Source: Vibrio astriarenae
GTDB lineage: Bacteria > Pseudomonadota > Gammaproteobacteria > Enterobacterales > Vibrionaceae
Length of the DNA: 64,000 nucleotides
NCBI RefSeq assembly: GCF_010587385.1
Contig: NZ_CP047476.1
Span: forward strand, 1,550,001 to 1,614,000
Direction: 5' to 3'
The translations under genes were made by a program, and so were the position numbers. Of this stretch, positions 42,803-50,913 are shown piece by piece. Numbering within the stretch: position 1 is the first letter of the stretch; each line of letters begins with the position of its first letter. The notes below the pieces were generated by a model. The model saw nothing but the letters and a program-made list of their open reading frames with translations. It was not told the DNA's origin and did no database searches.

Positions 42803-43168
42803 ATGTCAAAGTTACTGGTGTATGGAACGGCGATTTTCTTTCTCATTTACGGTGCCGTGTTTATCGCTTATCCGGTAGAGATGGCCCATTGGGTTACAGG
42901 TTCAAGCCCAGCGACTTCCGTCTCGTTGATAGACTTTAGGGCAACGTATGGCGGGGCTCAGCTATCAATAGGCGTTATACTATTGCTGCTAATGAAACTC
43001 AGGGAGGATATCGATTTTGCCTTAGTTATTGTTGCCGCGAGTTTACTTTTGATGGCTGTGGGACGAACGGTCGGTATTTTAGTTGATGGTCAGGCGAGCG
43101 TATTGATGTTTGCGTATCTGGCTGCAGAGTTAGGGTTTGGCGTTTTGGCTTTATTCCTAAGAAGATGA
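42803..43168 (+). CDS. DUF4345-like membrane protein
   Basis: This 121-residue protein has four predicted helices, and DFRATYGGAQLSIGVILLLL is typical of DUF4345. The function is unknown. AGGAGG precedes the ATG. Its stop overlaps the frame of the next gene. Confidence 0.75.
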   Translation: MSKLLVYGTAIFFLIYGAVFIAYPVEMAHWVTGSSPATSVSLIDFRATYGGAQLSIGVILLLLMKLREDIDFALVIVAASLLLMAVGRTVGILVDGQASVLMFAYLAAELGFGVLALFLRR

Positions 43169-43188
43169 CCGAAGTGGAGGACAAGGGA

Positions 43189-43857
43189 ATGTACGACACT
43201 GTGATTTTTGATTATGGCAATACGCTGTGCAAGATGGGCAGCATAGCGCGAACTTTGGGAAAGGTTCACCCTTCCAAGTTCGCCTTTGAAATCGGTACTC
43301 TTATTGAAGAGTATATAGAGCAGCTCTATCCACCTGAACGAGTCTCTGTACTCGATTGGGAAGCGATATGGCGAACCGCCTTTCTTACTTATGGTTTACC
43401 CTTTGACGAGGACATTGGGCGCAAACATCTAGCGCAGTTTGCCTCAGAGGGTGAGCTCTATGACTACACTATCCCGGTTTTGGAGTCGCTTAAATCGCGT
43501 GGCATCAAAATGGTGTTGCTGGCGAATATTACGGGGGCAACGGAGGTTTTTCAGCAAGACCTTGATGCTCGTGGTCTTTCTCGTTATTTCGACCGAGTCA
43601 TCTGGACATCCGAAATTGGTTATCGCAAACCGAGCCCCAAGGCTTATCAACTTGCTTTGAATAGTATTGGCTCTTCGCCAGCCACGACATTAATGGTGGG
43701 GAACAATATCGCCACGGATATAGAGGGGGCAAGCGATCTTGGTATCTCAACACTACTACTGTGCGACCAACATTCGGTGTGTTCTTATGCTGATTATGTA
43801 GTGATTCGAAGCAATGCTGCTGAGGAAATCATCCGAGTGGCAGAGCTCGTAGATTGA
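43189..43857 (+). CDS. HAD-family hydrolase
   Basis: The 222-residue HAD phosphatase has motif I FDYGNTLCK (Asn replaces the usual Asp/Gly residue after the nucleophile region, since it reads D-Y-G-N-T), LLANITGA as motif II, and a Lys in GYRKPSPKAYQLAL with MVGNNIATDIEGASDLG. The second acidic residue of motif I (normally D-x-D-x-T) is Gly here, which is atypical and may affect catalysis. ATG 43189 has GGAGG eight bases upstream; the frame is open to an overlapping ATG at 43165. Confidence 0.82.
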   Translation: MYDTVIFDYGNTLCKMGSIARTLGKVHPSKFAFEIGTLIEEYIEQLYPPERVSVLDWEAIWRTAFLTYGLPFDEDIGRKHLAQFASEGELYDYTIPVLESLKSRGIKMVLLANITGATEVFQQDLDARGLSRYFDRVIWTSEIGYRKPSPKAYQLALNSIGSSPATTLMVGNNIATDIEGASDLGISTLLLCDQHSVCSYADYVVIRSNAAEEIIRVAELVD

Positions 43858-43989
43858 ACTGCTCAGTTTGCAGAACACCCTAATAAACTTTAGTCGTTGA
43901 AGCGATACTCAAAGCGTAAAACATCACAAGTCGTGCTCAGATTCTGCTAAACTTCGCGGTTTAGTATTGGCATTGCGGGAGCCAACAAA

Positions 43990-44211
43990 ATGATCCAAGA
44001 GCAACCTCATAACCCACTTCACGGTATTACTTTGGAAAAGATGCTGGTGCGTTTGCAAGAGCACTACGGTTGGGAAGGGTTAGATGCGGAGATTCAAATC
44101 AACTGTTTCTACAACAATCCATCCATCAAGTCTTCACTGAAATTTTTGCGCCGTACTCAATGGGCGCGTGACAAGGTGGAAGCGCTCTACATCGATACTT
44201 TTTGCAAGTAA
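43990..44211 (+). CDS. VF530-family DNA-binding protein
   Basis: The 73-residue protein matches the VF530/DUF2132 family along its whole length ([52 protein letters not shown]). The family name comes from a Vibrio fischeri protein reported to bind DNA. The role is not established. Confidence 0.9.
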   Translation: MIQEQPHNPLHGITLEKMLVRLQEHYGWEGLDAEIQINCFYNNPSIKSSLKFLRRTQWARDKVEALYIDTFCK

Positions 44212-44241
44212 CTTTTACGTAAGTACCTTGTAAGCAAACAC

Positions 44242-44282
44242 TTGATAAGCGTTTGAGACGGATGCTCGGCGCTTTGCTGTTC
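44242..44282 (+). repeat. attC-like relic (left half) behind the VF530 gene
   Basis: GATAAGCGTTTGAGACGGATGCTCGGCGCTTTGC parallels the left arm of the attC sites (AAAGCGTTTAAGACGG...CGCTTGGC). Only the left half is recognisable and the core is lost. Confidence 0.4.
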
Positions 44283-44347
44283 CCGCGAGCGGTAAACAAT
44301 AGTCCCGTTAATCGTCGCCCCTATATTTCTCATACATGGAGTTCGAG

Positions 44348-44800
44348 ATGATCCCAGTGAATACCTCTATCGTGTCTGGCGTTGCGCTTTCTCAAATAGA
44401 TGGTGAAACCAAGATGCTGCTGATGAAACGTGTCAAAGGCGACTTTTGGTGTCATGTCGCAGGGTCGATAGAAGGCAGTGAGACTGGTGTTGATGCAATA
44501 CAACGCGAGTTCTACGAAGAGACTCAGATTCAAGTCTCTCACCTTTTCAACGCTCAATTTCTGGAACAGTTCTATGAACCGCATGTTAATGTGATTCAAC
44601 TCATTCCTGTCTTTGTTGTCCAATGCCCGCCAGCGCAGGTGATTAAGTTAAATCATGAACATACGGAGTATCGTTGGTGCACGCTTGAAGAGGCGCTGGC
44701 ACTCACGCCCTATCCGAGCCAACATGCTGTTTACAAGCATGTGTGGTCATATTTTGTTGATAAACCTATCAATCCGATTTATCGAGTAGAGCTTTCTTAA
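44348..44800 (+). CDS. Nudix hydrolase
   Basis: The 150-residue protein contains the Nudix box as G-x5-E-x7-RE-x2-EE (starting at GSIEGSETGVDAIQREFYEE); the usual Gly after EE-x is Gln. It hydrolyses a nucleoside diphosphate derivative. ATG 44348 has GGAG six bases upstream and is preferred over ATG 44336, which contains that GGAG. Confidence 0.87.
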   Translation: MIPVNTSIVSGVALSQIDGETKMLLMKRVKGDFWCHVAGSIEGSETGVDAIQREFYEETQIQVSHLFNAQFLEQFYEPHVNVIQLIPVFVVQCPPAQVIKLNHEHTEYRWCTLEEALALTPYPSQHAVYKHVWSYFVDKPINPIYRVELS

Positions 44801-44902
44801 CGGGCTGTTTCATATCAAACCCCAAGCTGTGTTGATGTGACACTATTGATGGGATAGGGTGGCCGAGGAAGGCTAAGCCACAAGATGTATCAAGGAGGAT
44901 AC

Positions 44903-45400
44903 TTGGAAATTCGAGATGTCATCGCAACAGATGCAAAGCAAATAGCGCACATATATAACCACTACATTCAGTCGACGTTTATCTCATTTGAAGAAGAATC
45001 GGTCTCTTCACAAGAGATGTCAGCAAGAATAGAGCACGTCCAGCGGCAGAACTATCCTTGGATTGTGGCACTGCATGATGATGAGGTGATTGGCTATGCC
45101 TACGCGAATACTTGGAAGCCTCGCTCTGCATATCGATACACGGTTGAAGTGTCAGTCTATTTGTCGCATCAGAAAGCGGGGAAAGGTCTGGGTACTCAAT
45201 TATATCGACAGCTTTTAGAGAGATTGAAGGCTAATCGTTATGAGAACGCAATTGGCTCAATTGCGTTACCTAATCACGCCAGTGTTAGGCTGCATGAACG
45301 ACTGGGTTTCAGCAAAGTCGGCGAATTTGTTGGTATTGGTTATAAATTTGGCGAAAAGAGAACCGTAGGCTATTGGCAATTAGATTTACAATCGCTATAG
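44903..45400 (+). CDS. GNAT acetyltransferase of the phosphinothricin-acetyltransferase type
   Basis: The 165-residue product has AKQIAHIYNHYIQSTFISFEEE and VEVSVYLSHQKAGKGLGTQLYRQLL with RLHERLGFSKVGEFVGIGYKFG, as in Pat/Bar/YncA (methionine sulfoximine-type acetyltransferases). AGGAGG at 44893-44898 indicates TTG 44903 as the start; the frame is open to ATG 44885. The natural substrate is probably an amino-acid analogue. Confidence 0.85.
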   Translation: MEIRDVIATDAKQIAHIYNHYIQSTFISFEEESVSSQEMSARIEHVQRQNYPWIVALHDDEVIGYAYANTWKPRSAYRYTVEVSVYLSHQKAGKGLGTQLYRQLLERLKANRYENAIGSIALPNHASVRLHERLGFSKVGEFVGIGYKFGEKRTVGYWQLDLQSL

Positions 45401-45466
45401 GTGGATCTCTTTCCACGCAAGGTTTGGCTTAGCTAGGGTTAATCGCATTTATTAAAGGGGTAGTGT

Positions 45467-45985
45467 ATGGATTTATCTCATGTGGGTGAGTTGGTTTTAA
45501 GTGAAGAGCAGATTCAGCAAGGAGTCGCAGCGGTTGCCGCTAAACTCAATGCTGAGTTTAGCGATGCCGTCATCATAACGGTGGTGCCTGGCGGCATTCT
45601 ATTTACAGCGGATCTCGTTCGTAAGCTGAACTTTGATATTAAGATGGACTACATCTCGTGCCCCCACACTCCAGGGGACAGCAATAATCAATCAGAGATT
45701 GTATTCCATCACAATATTCCGCTATCCGGCAAAGATGTGATTGTTATTGATGATGCGATTGAATCTGGTGGCACCATGAAGCGTTTGATCGATCATTTGC
45801 AAGCCAACTATGAGGTTAAGTCTCTTTCTATCGCCACTCTGTTTGTTAAACCGGGAAGAGTCGATATTCCGGTACCGCAGTACTTTGCGATTGAAATGGA
45901 AAATGATGACTTGTTAGTCGGCTATGGGTTGCCATGGCAAGACAGGCTAAGAAATGTGCCTTATGTCTCTAAATTGGTGAAGTAA
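45467..45985 (+). CDS. Hypoxanthine/xanthine-type phosphoribosyltransferase
   Basis: The 172-residue protein has the PRPP-binding motif VIVIDDAIESGGTMK (about residues 103-117) and an N-terminal hood VVPGGILFTADLVRKL. It most resembles HPRT-type enzymes and should salvage a purine base. A few residues of the motif differ from Hpt, so it may have another base specificity. AAGGGG precedes the ATG. Confidence 0.87.
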   Translation: MDLSHVGELVLSEEQIQQGVAAVAAKLNAEFSDAVIITVVPGGILFTADLVRKLNFDIKMDYISCPHTPGDSNNQSEIVFHHNIPLSGKDVIVIDDAIESGGTMKRLIDHLQANYEVKSLSIATLFVKPGRVDIPVPQYFAIEMENDDLLVGYGLPWQDRLRNVPYVSKLVK

Positions 45986-46011
45986 CTTGCCAAAAAGGAA
46001 AAGGACGACGA

Positions 46012-46497
46012 ATGAAGATATCGCTGCTTACTGATCATCCTGAGGCGGTCACCACTATTGCTCAATGGTATTTTGATGAGTGGGCGCACACCGCGCCTCA
46101 TATCACTTTGGATACGGTGATTGAGAAAGTGACCGAAAAAGCCAGTAACCGCAATAAGATACCATTGGCTATTATCGCCCATGTAGAGGATCACCTCGCT
46201 GGTGTTTTGGAGCTCAAAATCAGGGAAAATAAAAACTACCCAGATTATGAGCACTGGATCGGTGGCGTGTACACACATAGTGCCTATCGCAGACAAGGTA
46301 TTGCGGGGGCATTGATACACAGGGCTAAGGAGATGGCTTGTGGCATGGGCGTGAAGAAGCTCTACCTGCAATGTGAGAGTTTCAACATTGCGTTTTACAA
46401 AAAACTCGGCTTTGAGCTTTTGCACACTGCGCAACATCATAACGTTGAGACAACGATCATGGTTTGGGATACCAACGTCCAAAGCGAGCTTGTTTGA
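46012..46497 (+). CDS. GNAT-family N-acetyltransferase
   Basis: The 161-residue GNAT protein has motif A at VYTHSAYRRQGIAGALIHRAKEMA and YKKLGFELLHTA. The substrate is unknown. It is linked to the next GNAT gene by a TGATG stop/start overlap, so the pair is co-translated. Confidence 0.87.
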   Translation: MKISLLTDHPEAVTTIAQWYFDEWAHTAPHITLDTVIEKVTEKASNRNKIPLAIIAHVEDHLAGVLELKIRENKNYPDYEHWIGGVYTHSAYRRQGIAGALIHRAKEMACGMGVKKLYLQCESFNIAFYKKLGFELLHTAQHHNVETTIMVWDTNVQSELV

Positions 46498-47039
46498 TGA
46501 GCGCAGTACACCAGCCAACTATTGCGATTCGCTGTGCCAGATCGGGAGAGCTTGATTGTCTTTATCAGTTAGTGACTTCTAACGAGCTGTGGTCTGAGTT
46601 TAATGGTCCCTACTTTCCTTACATGTCGCCTACAATCGAAGAATTTGCAGCGACAAGCTTTGAACGTATGTTGCTCGGGCAAGATATGCAGCTTATTACG
46701 ATAGATGATAGGCCCGTTGGAACGGTAAACAGTTATTGGGAGTGTGAAGCTACTCGATTGCTGGAGGCTGGTGTCGTTCTTTATGATGAAAAATGTTGGG
46801 GCAAAGGAATAGCTGCTCAGGCTGTGCCTTTGTGGATATCTGCATTATTCGCGCGTCATGATATAGAAAGAGTCGGTATGACAACGTGGTCAGGTAATCC
46901 TCGTATGATGGCTTTAGCAGAGAAAGTGGGATTAACTTTAGAAGCAAGATTGAGAAAAGTACGCTTTCACAAAGGGGTGTACTACGATTCTGTGAAATAT
47001 GGTGTATTGCGTTCAGAGTGGAACGCTCGACAAGCTTGA
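46497..47039 (+). CDS. GNAT-family acetyltransferase
   Basis: The 180-residue protein has YDEKCWGKGIAAQAVPLWISALFARH and GMTTWSGNPRMMALAEKVGLTLEAR, as in RimJ-type GNATs. ATG 46497 overlaps the previous stop (TGATG) and is chosen; the open frame extends 11 codons further into the upstream gene. It pairs with that gene as an adjacent, unrelated GNAT. Confidence 0.87.
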   Translation: MSAVHQPTIAIRCARSGELDCLYQLVTSNELWSEFNGPYFPYMSPTIEEFAATSFERMLLGQDMQLITIDDRPVGTVNSYWECEATRLLEAGVVLYDEKCWGKGIAAQAVPLWISALFARHDIERVGMTTWSGNPRMMALAEKVGLTLEARLRKVRFHKGVYYDSVKYGVLRSEWNARQA

Positions 47040-47090
47040 GCCCACAACAGGTATTGACTACAATGCCTCACTATTTACTAAATGTAGGTC

Positions 47091-47345
47091 ATGAAAATGA
47101 GCGACAATAACGCAAAGCCAGATTTACCCGATCGTCTTGCAGGCAACCCTCGCAGCCCGTTCTTTATCGAAGAGTGCTTCCAGCACCAAATCGGTATTCG
47201 CCTAAACGGCAAAGAGCGTAACGATGTAGAAGAGTACTGCATCAGTGAAGGTTGGGTTAAGATCCCTTCACCAAAGGCGAAAGACCGCTGGGGTCAGCCA
47301 ATGCTGATCACACTTAAAGGTACGGTTGAAGCTTACTACGTGTAA
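47091..47345 (+). CDS. DUF3297 family protein
   Basis: This 84-residue protein fits DUF3297 along its length (DLPDRLAGNPRSPFF, IGIRLNGKERNDVEEYCISEGWVKI). The function is unknown. ATG 47097 is as likely a start as 47091. It has chromosomal, well-expressed codon use. Confidence 0.88.
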   Translation: MKMSDNNAKPDLPDRLAGNPRSPFFIEECFQHQIGIRLNGKERNDVEEYCISEGWVKIPSPKAKDRWGQPMLITLKGTVEAYYV

Positions 47346-47530
47346 TGCTTTTTACTCGATACTTTTCGAGATAGTACTTGTTGATACATAGAGGGGAAAC
47401 TCTCTATGTATTTTTGTTTCTCGTCTCCCTGATTCTTATCTTTTTCTAAGAAACCGATTCTACCCCTCGCACAACACGCTTTTAACTATTACCATAGTCA
47501 CCCTTTTTTCTCATAAAGCAGTAGTTGATT

Positions 47531-47860
47531 ATGTCTTTGCCTCCTTGTCCAAATTGTCAGTCTGAGTATGTGTATCAAGATCAAGCGAACCTAGTGTGTC
47601 CGGAGTGTGGCCATGAATGGAATCCATCAGAGGTGGATGAATCGCTTATGATGAAGGATGCCAATGGCACCGCACTTGTAGAAGGCGACAAAGTGACTCT
47701 TGCAAAAGACCTAAAGGTGAAAGGTAGCTCTTTGGTGTTAAAAATTGGCACTAAAGCGGTGATTAAGCGCATCGTAGAGGGCAAAGATCATCAACTTGAT
47801 TGTAAAGTCGATGGTGCGGGTGACATGATGATTACTGCGAAGTTTGTAAAGAAAGCTTAG
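47531..47860 (+). CDS. yjdM: YjdM/PhnA-type zinc-ribbon protein
   Basis: The 109-residue protein has an N-terminal zinc ribbon (CPNCQSEYVY...LVCPECGHEW) and the C-terminal PhnA domain (DANGTALVEGDKVTLAKDLKVKG). Despite the old name PhnA it is not an established phosphonate enzyme, and it is far from the phn locus. ATG 47531 is the family start; a TTG two codons upstream is unlikely. Confidence 0.92.
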   Translation: MSLPPCPNCQSEYVYQDQANLVCPECGHEWNPSEVDESLMMKDANGTALVEGDKVTLAKDLKVKGSSLVLKIGTKAVIKRIVEGKDHQLDCKVDGAGDMMITAKFVKKA

Positions 47861-47907
47861 TGTCGCAGAGGTCAGAGACAAGGGAGGTTTGACTCTGACT
47901 CTACAAG

Positions 47908-48138
47908 TTATTTTTCCAACAGTTGGATGGCAGTGTTTACTGCATCATCCAGGGCCTGGCTACTCTCATAGCGTCCAGCGCTGGCTGGACCTAAAACTCG
48001 TGAGTAAAGCACCAACTGTTGTTCTCGGGTCAGCTCCAGTTGGTCATAGAGAGTTTGTCGGATTTGAGCATGATTATGGTGTTCATTGTCTGACAGGTTT
48101 TTCAGAGTGTCGTACATGAGCGTATTAATTGGGGGCAT
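47908..48138 (-). CDS. Small helical protein of unknown function
   Basis: The 76-residue product is helical and charged (HHNHAQIRQTLYDQLELTREQQLVLYSRVLGP) and ends in ALDDAVNTAIQLLEK. AAGGA lies seven bases before the ATG, so this strand is likely the coding one. No family is recognised; it resembles small winged-helix proteins only loosely. Confidence 0.68.
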   Translation of the reverse strand: MPPINTLMYDTLKNLSDNEHHNHAQIRQTLYDQLELTREQQLVLYSRVLGPASAGRYESSQALDDAVNTAIQLLEK

Positions 48139-48257
48139 ATGCGTTTCCTTGCACTTTTGATGTCTTTTCCGTTATAGCGCGATTATTGACCAAATTCCGC
48201 CACATTTATCACATAAACCGTAAGGTTATTATTCATATTATTTTTAAGGAGCTTCTC

Positions 48258-48959
48258 ATGTCAGATATGTACACCAAGCACGCCTCCAAGTATGGGGAAG
48301 TAGTGAAAGAAAACATCTACAACGCTCTGCTTGAGCGACCTAGCACCATGGCAATGCTGGACAATTTGTCGGGAAAGCGTGTGATTGATATGGGCTGTGG
48401 CTCTGGTATCTACACTGAGTGGTTTCTAACACAAGGGGTAGAGAGTGTGACGTGCATCGATGCGTCAACGGATATGGTTGAGTTAGTGAAAGCAAAAATG
48501 GGCGATCAGGTTAACGCGTATGTGCAAGACCTCTCGTTGGGTTTGCCGAACGAGGCAGACAATAGTGCAGACGTTATTGTATGCCCGCTGGTTCTTCACT
48601 ATATCGAAGACCTCAAGCCTGTTTTCCAAGAGGTGTATCGAGTATTAAAGCCTGAGGGTTATATGGTCTTTTCTACCCATCATCCGTTCGCTGATTTTGA
48701 GTGCTCAGTGACAAAAAACTATTTTGACCGAGAGCTGATTGAGGAAGAGTGGAATACGGTAGGTGAACCTGTGACCGTGCGTTTCTTCCGCCGTTCTTTA
48801 ACGGAAATCACCGAGGCGATTTCAGCCTCGGGTTTGGCTATTTCTAAGATCAGTGAGGGGGAAGTGGATGAGAGAGCAAAAGCAATCTCAGAAGACATTT
48901 ACCACCACCTAAAGGCGAACCCAAACTTTATCTTCATTCGTTGCGATAAACTTCGCTAA
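48258..48959 (+). CDS. Class I SAM-dependent methyltransferase
   Basis: The 233-residue protein has motif I VIDMGCGSGIYTEWFL and the post-motif CIDASTDMVELVKAKMG, plus VIVCPLVLHYIEDLKPVFQEVYRVLKPEG, as in the UbiE/methyltransferase-11 group. The substrate is unknown. AAGGAG is seven bases before ATG 48258; the frame is open to 48129 but that part overlaps the opposite-strand gene and is not needed. Confidence 0.88.
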   Translation: MSDMYTKHASKYGEVVKENIYNALLERPSTMAMLDNLSGKRVIDMGCGSGIYTEWFLTQGVESVTCIDASTDMVELVKAKMGDQVNAYVQDLSLGLPNEADNSADVIVCPLVLHYIEDLKPVFQEVYRVLKPEGYMVFSTHHPFADFECSVTKNYFDRELIEEEWNTVGEPVTVRFFRRSLTEITEAISASGLAISKISEGEVDERAKAISEDIYHHLKANPNFIFIRCDKLR

Positions 48960-48974
48960 GTTCTATCTTCTCGT

Positions 48975-49421
48975 CTAGCGCTGGGTTGCCGCTCTGGCAA
49001 ACCCAGCCATCGCTTTGCCCATGTTTTCTACTAATTTATCGCACCCTTCAGCTTGATGGCGTGTGGCAATGTAGCTTGGGTCATTGTAGGTAAACCATAC
49101 CTGCCCCTGTTCATCTTCTGTGATCAATGCCTTGAGAGGAAGATCGATGCCTGATGTCTGCGAGCACTGCATCAATTTGGACCCAACCGCGGGATTACCG
49201 AAGATGAGAAGTTGCGTCGGATGAAGTTTGATACTGACATCTTTCGCAGCTTGAGCGTGGTTGATACGAGTGAGGAGCATCATCCCTTTTTCAACCAGTG
49301 TATTTTCTAAACGTTCGACTGTGGTTTCGACATCGTATTGGCTTTTGAGTTTGATGAGGCCATTGCTAGCTTGCGCTGTGCTTACGAAAAAGAGTGCGAG
49401 AAGAATAGTCAGCTGTTTCAT
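48975..49421 (-). CDS. Exported DUF302 protein
   Basis: The 148-residue product starts with a signal peptide (MKQLTILLALFFVSTAQA) followed by a DUF302 domain (VETTVERLENTLVEKGMMLLTRINHAQAAK; TQLLIFGNPAVGSKLMQCSQTSGIDLPLK). DUF302 is a TATA-binding-like fold of unknown role in the periplasm. ATG 49421 has AAGGAG six bases upstream and is preferred over 49439. Confidence 0.87.
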   Translation of the reverse strand: MKQLTILLALFFVSTAQASNGLIKLKSQYDVETTVERLENTLVEKGMMLLTRINHAQAAKDVSIKLHPTQLLIFGNPAVGSKLMQCSQTSGIDLPLKALITEDEQGQVWFTYNDPSYIATRHQAEGCDKLVENMGKAMAGFARAATQR

Positions 49422-49533
49422 GAGACTCTCCTTAGACATTATCTGTTAGCTGAATAATGAGTATAGAAGAAGTCGGGCTACCCAATAGGAAGGTGAGGCA
49501 GGCTGTTAGTGATGCACTGCCTCAAAACTAGCG

Positions 49534-50781
49534 TTAGGCGATACGTTCCTTTAATGATTGGTATAACTCACTGCCTCTATCTTCAAACGAGCAAACATTC
49601 AACATATCATCAATAAAATGAACCAGCGCGCGGTGCTCAATTTGTTTGATTTTCTCTTGCTGATATTCACTTAGCATGTGGTACATGCTTGCAGCGCCAA
49701 AATCTCCAAATATGATATTCGCCTGCTCATCAAACAACGTATTGTGAGCATACAAGTCACCATGACAAACCTGGTGATGATGCAGGTGCTCAAACACATC
49801 AGTCATTTCGCAGACAATTTTATCGATCTGCTCAATCGAAAGTGTAAATCCTGGCGCGAAAGTATCGCGAGTGCAGCTATCTAAACATGGCGGCAAGCCA
49901 AGGTTTTTGTAGTGGCTCGGGATCAGTTCCATAATCAGCGCTAAGCGGTCAGGCTCGTTCACCTGTGCAAGAGACTTAACAAGATTTGGATGGTCGCCAA
50001 GTTTCAGGCAGGTTTGTAGTTCATCTTTAGGGTAACCATCACTGGTGATCTCACCTTTAAACACTTTCACAGCCACTTCATCAGGGAAACGATGTTGTTG
50101 CTCTGTCCAACTCGCCTTAGAGATAACCCCAGAAGCCCCTTGTCCCAAAACTTCTTGTAGTTCATAGCTGGTGGATGAAATCTCTGGAACCGTTTGTGAG
50201 TGAAGATCGCAGTGGCAGAATGGATTACCTGCAAAGGCAAACCATGCCAGTTTTGGCAACTCTAAAAGTTGGTCTGGAAACACGTCTAGCTGATTGGCAG
50301 AGATTCGCAATAGCTCCAGGTTATGCAACTGGCTCATCGATTGAGGTAACTGCGTTAAGCGGTTACCCGCAAGCGCTAGTTTTTGTAATCTTGGCCTATG
50401 CCCCAAAGAGTCAGGCAGGCTTTCAAGCTCGTTATCGGTGAGGATCAACCAGCGCAGTTTTGGTGGTAGAGCCTCTTCTGCAACATGTTTAATTTTATTG
50501 GCTTTAAAGCCAATCATCTCGAGATTCTCACATCGACCCAATACTTCTGGCAGTATTTCAAACTGGTTATTGGATGCAAAAACAATCTTCAGCTTTTTTA
50601 ATTCGACAAGCTCATCTGGAAGGGTACTTAACTGGTTATCGGTGAGATCGAGGATCTCCAAGCTATCAGCAAGAGAGAGAATCTCCATTGGAAAGTGAGT
50701 TAAGTTTTGTGCGAGTTTAAGGCGAGTAATTCCGGTGAGTTCACCAGATTGAAGCTGTGAAAGAGTGTGCAAAATGAGCAA
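49534..50781 (-). CDS. Leucine-rich-repeat protein kinase
   Basis: The 415-residue product joins about eight leucine-rich repeats of 23 residues (residues 15-195, for example LEILDLTDNQLSTLPDELVEL and LQKLALAGNRLTQLPQSMSQL) to a Ser/Thr-kinase-like domain (210-415). Kinase motifs: glycine loop LGQGASGVISKA, Lys in VAVKVFKG, catalytic loop CHGDLYAHNTLF (HGD instead of HRD), and FGDFGAAS. No membrane segment or signal peptide, so it is cytoplasmic. The start is TTG 50781, with a poor ribosome site; the next TTG is three codons on. Such fusions are also known as type III or immune-related effectors, but nothing nearby supports export. Confidence 0.85.
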   Translation of the reverse strand: MLILHTLSQLQSGELTGITRLKLAQNLTHFPMEILSLADSLEILDLTDNQLSTLPDELVELKKLKIVFASNNQFEILPEVLGRCENLEMIGFKANKIKHVAEEALPPKLRWLILTDNELESLPDSLGHRPRLQKLALAGNRLTQLPQSMSQLHNLELLRISANQLDVFPDQLLELPKLAWFAFAGNPFCHCDLHSQTVPEISSTSYELQEVLGQGASGVISKASWTEQQHRFPDEVAVKVFKGEITSDGYPKDELQTCLKLGDHPNLVKSLAQVNEPDRLALIMELIPSHYKNLGLPPCLDSCTRDTFAPGFTLSIEQIDKIVCEMTDVFEHLHHHQVCHGDLYAHNTLFDEQANIIFGDFGAASMYHMLSEYQQEKIKQIEHRALVHFIDDMLNVCSFEDRGSELYQSLKERIA

Positions 50782-50913
50782 TCCAAACTGAGTTATCTAT
50801 CAAACGGCGCTAGTTTACTAAAAAGTAAGCGGCAGTGAACGACTTTGTGAGTTAGCTACGGCAGGAGTATGGATTCTCAATTAGACTGATTATTCCAATA
50901 GTAAGGATACTGT

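Noticed and set aside
45961..46518. 185-codon minus-strand frame over a GNAT gene
   Set aside because: The plus strand has GNAT motif A and a coupled downstream gene; the minus-strand translation lacks any domain.
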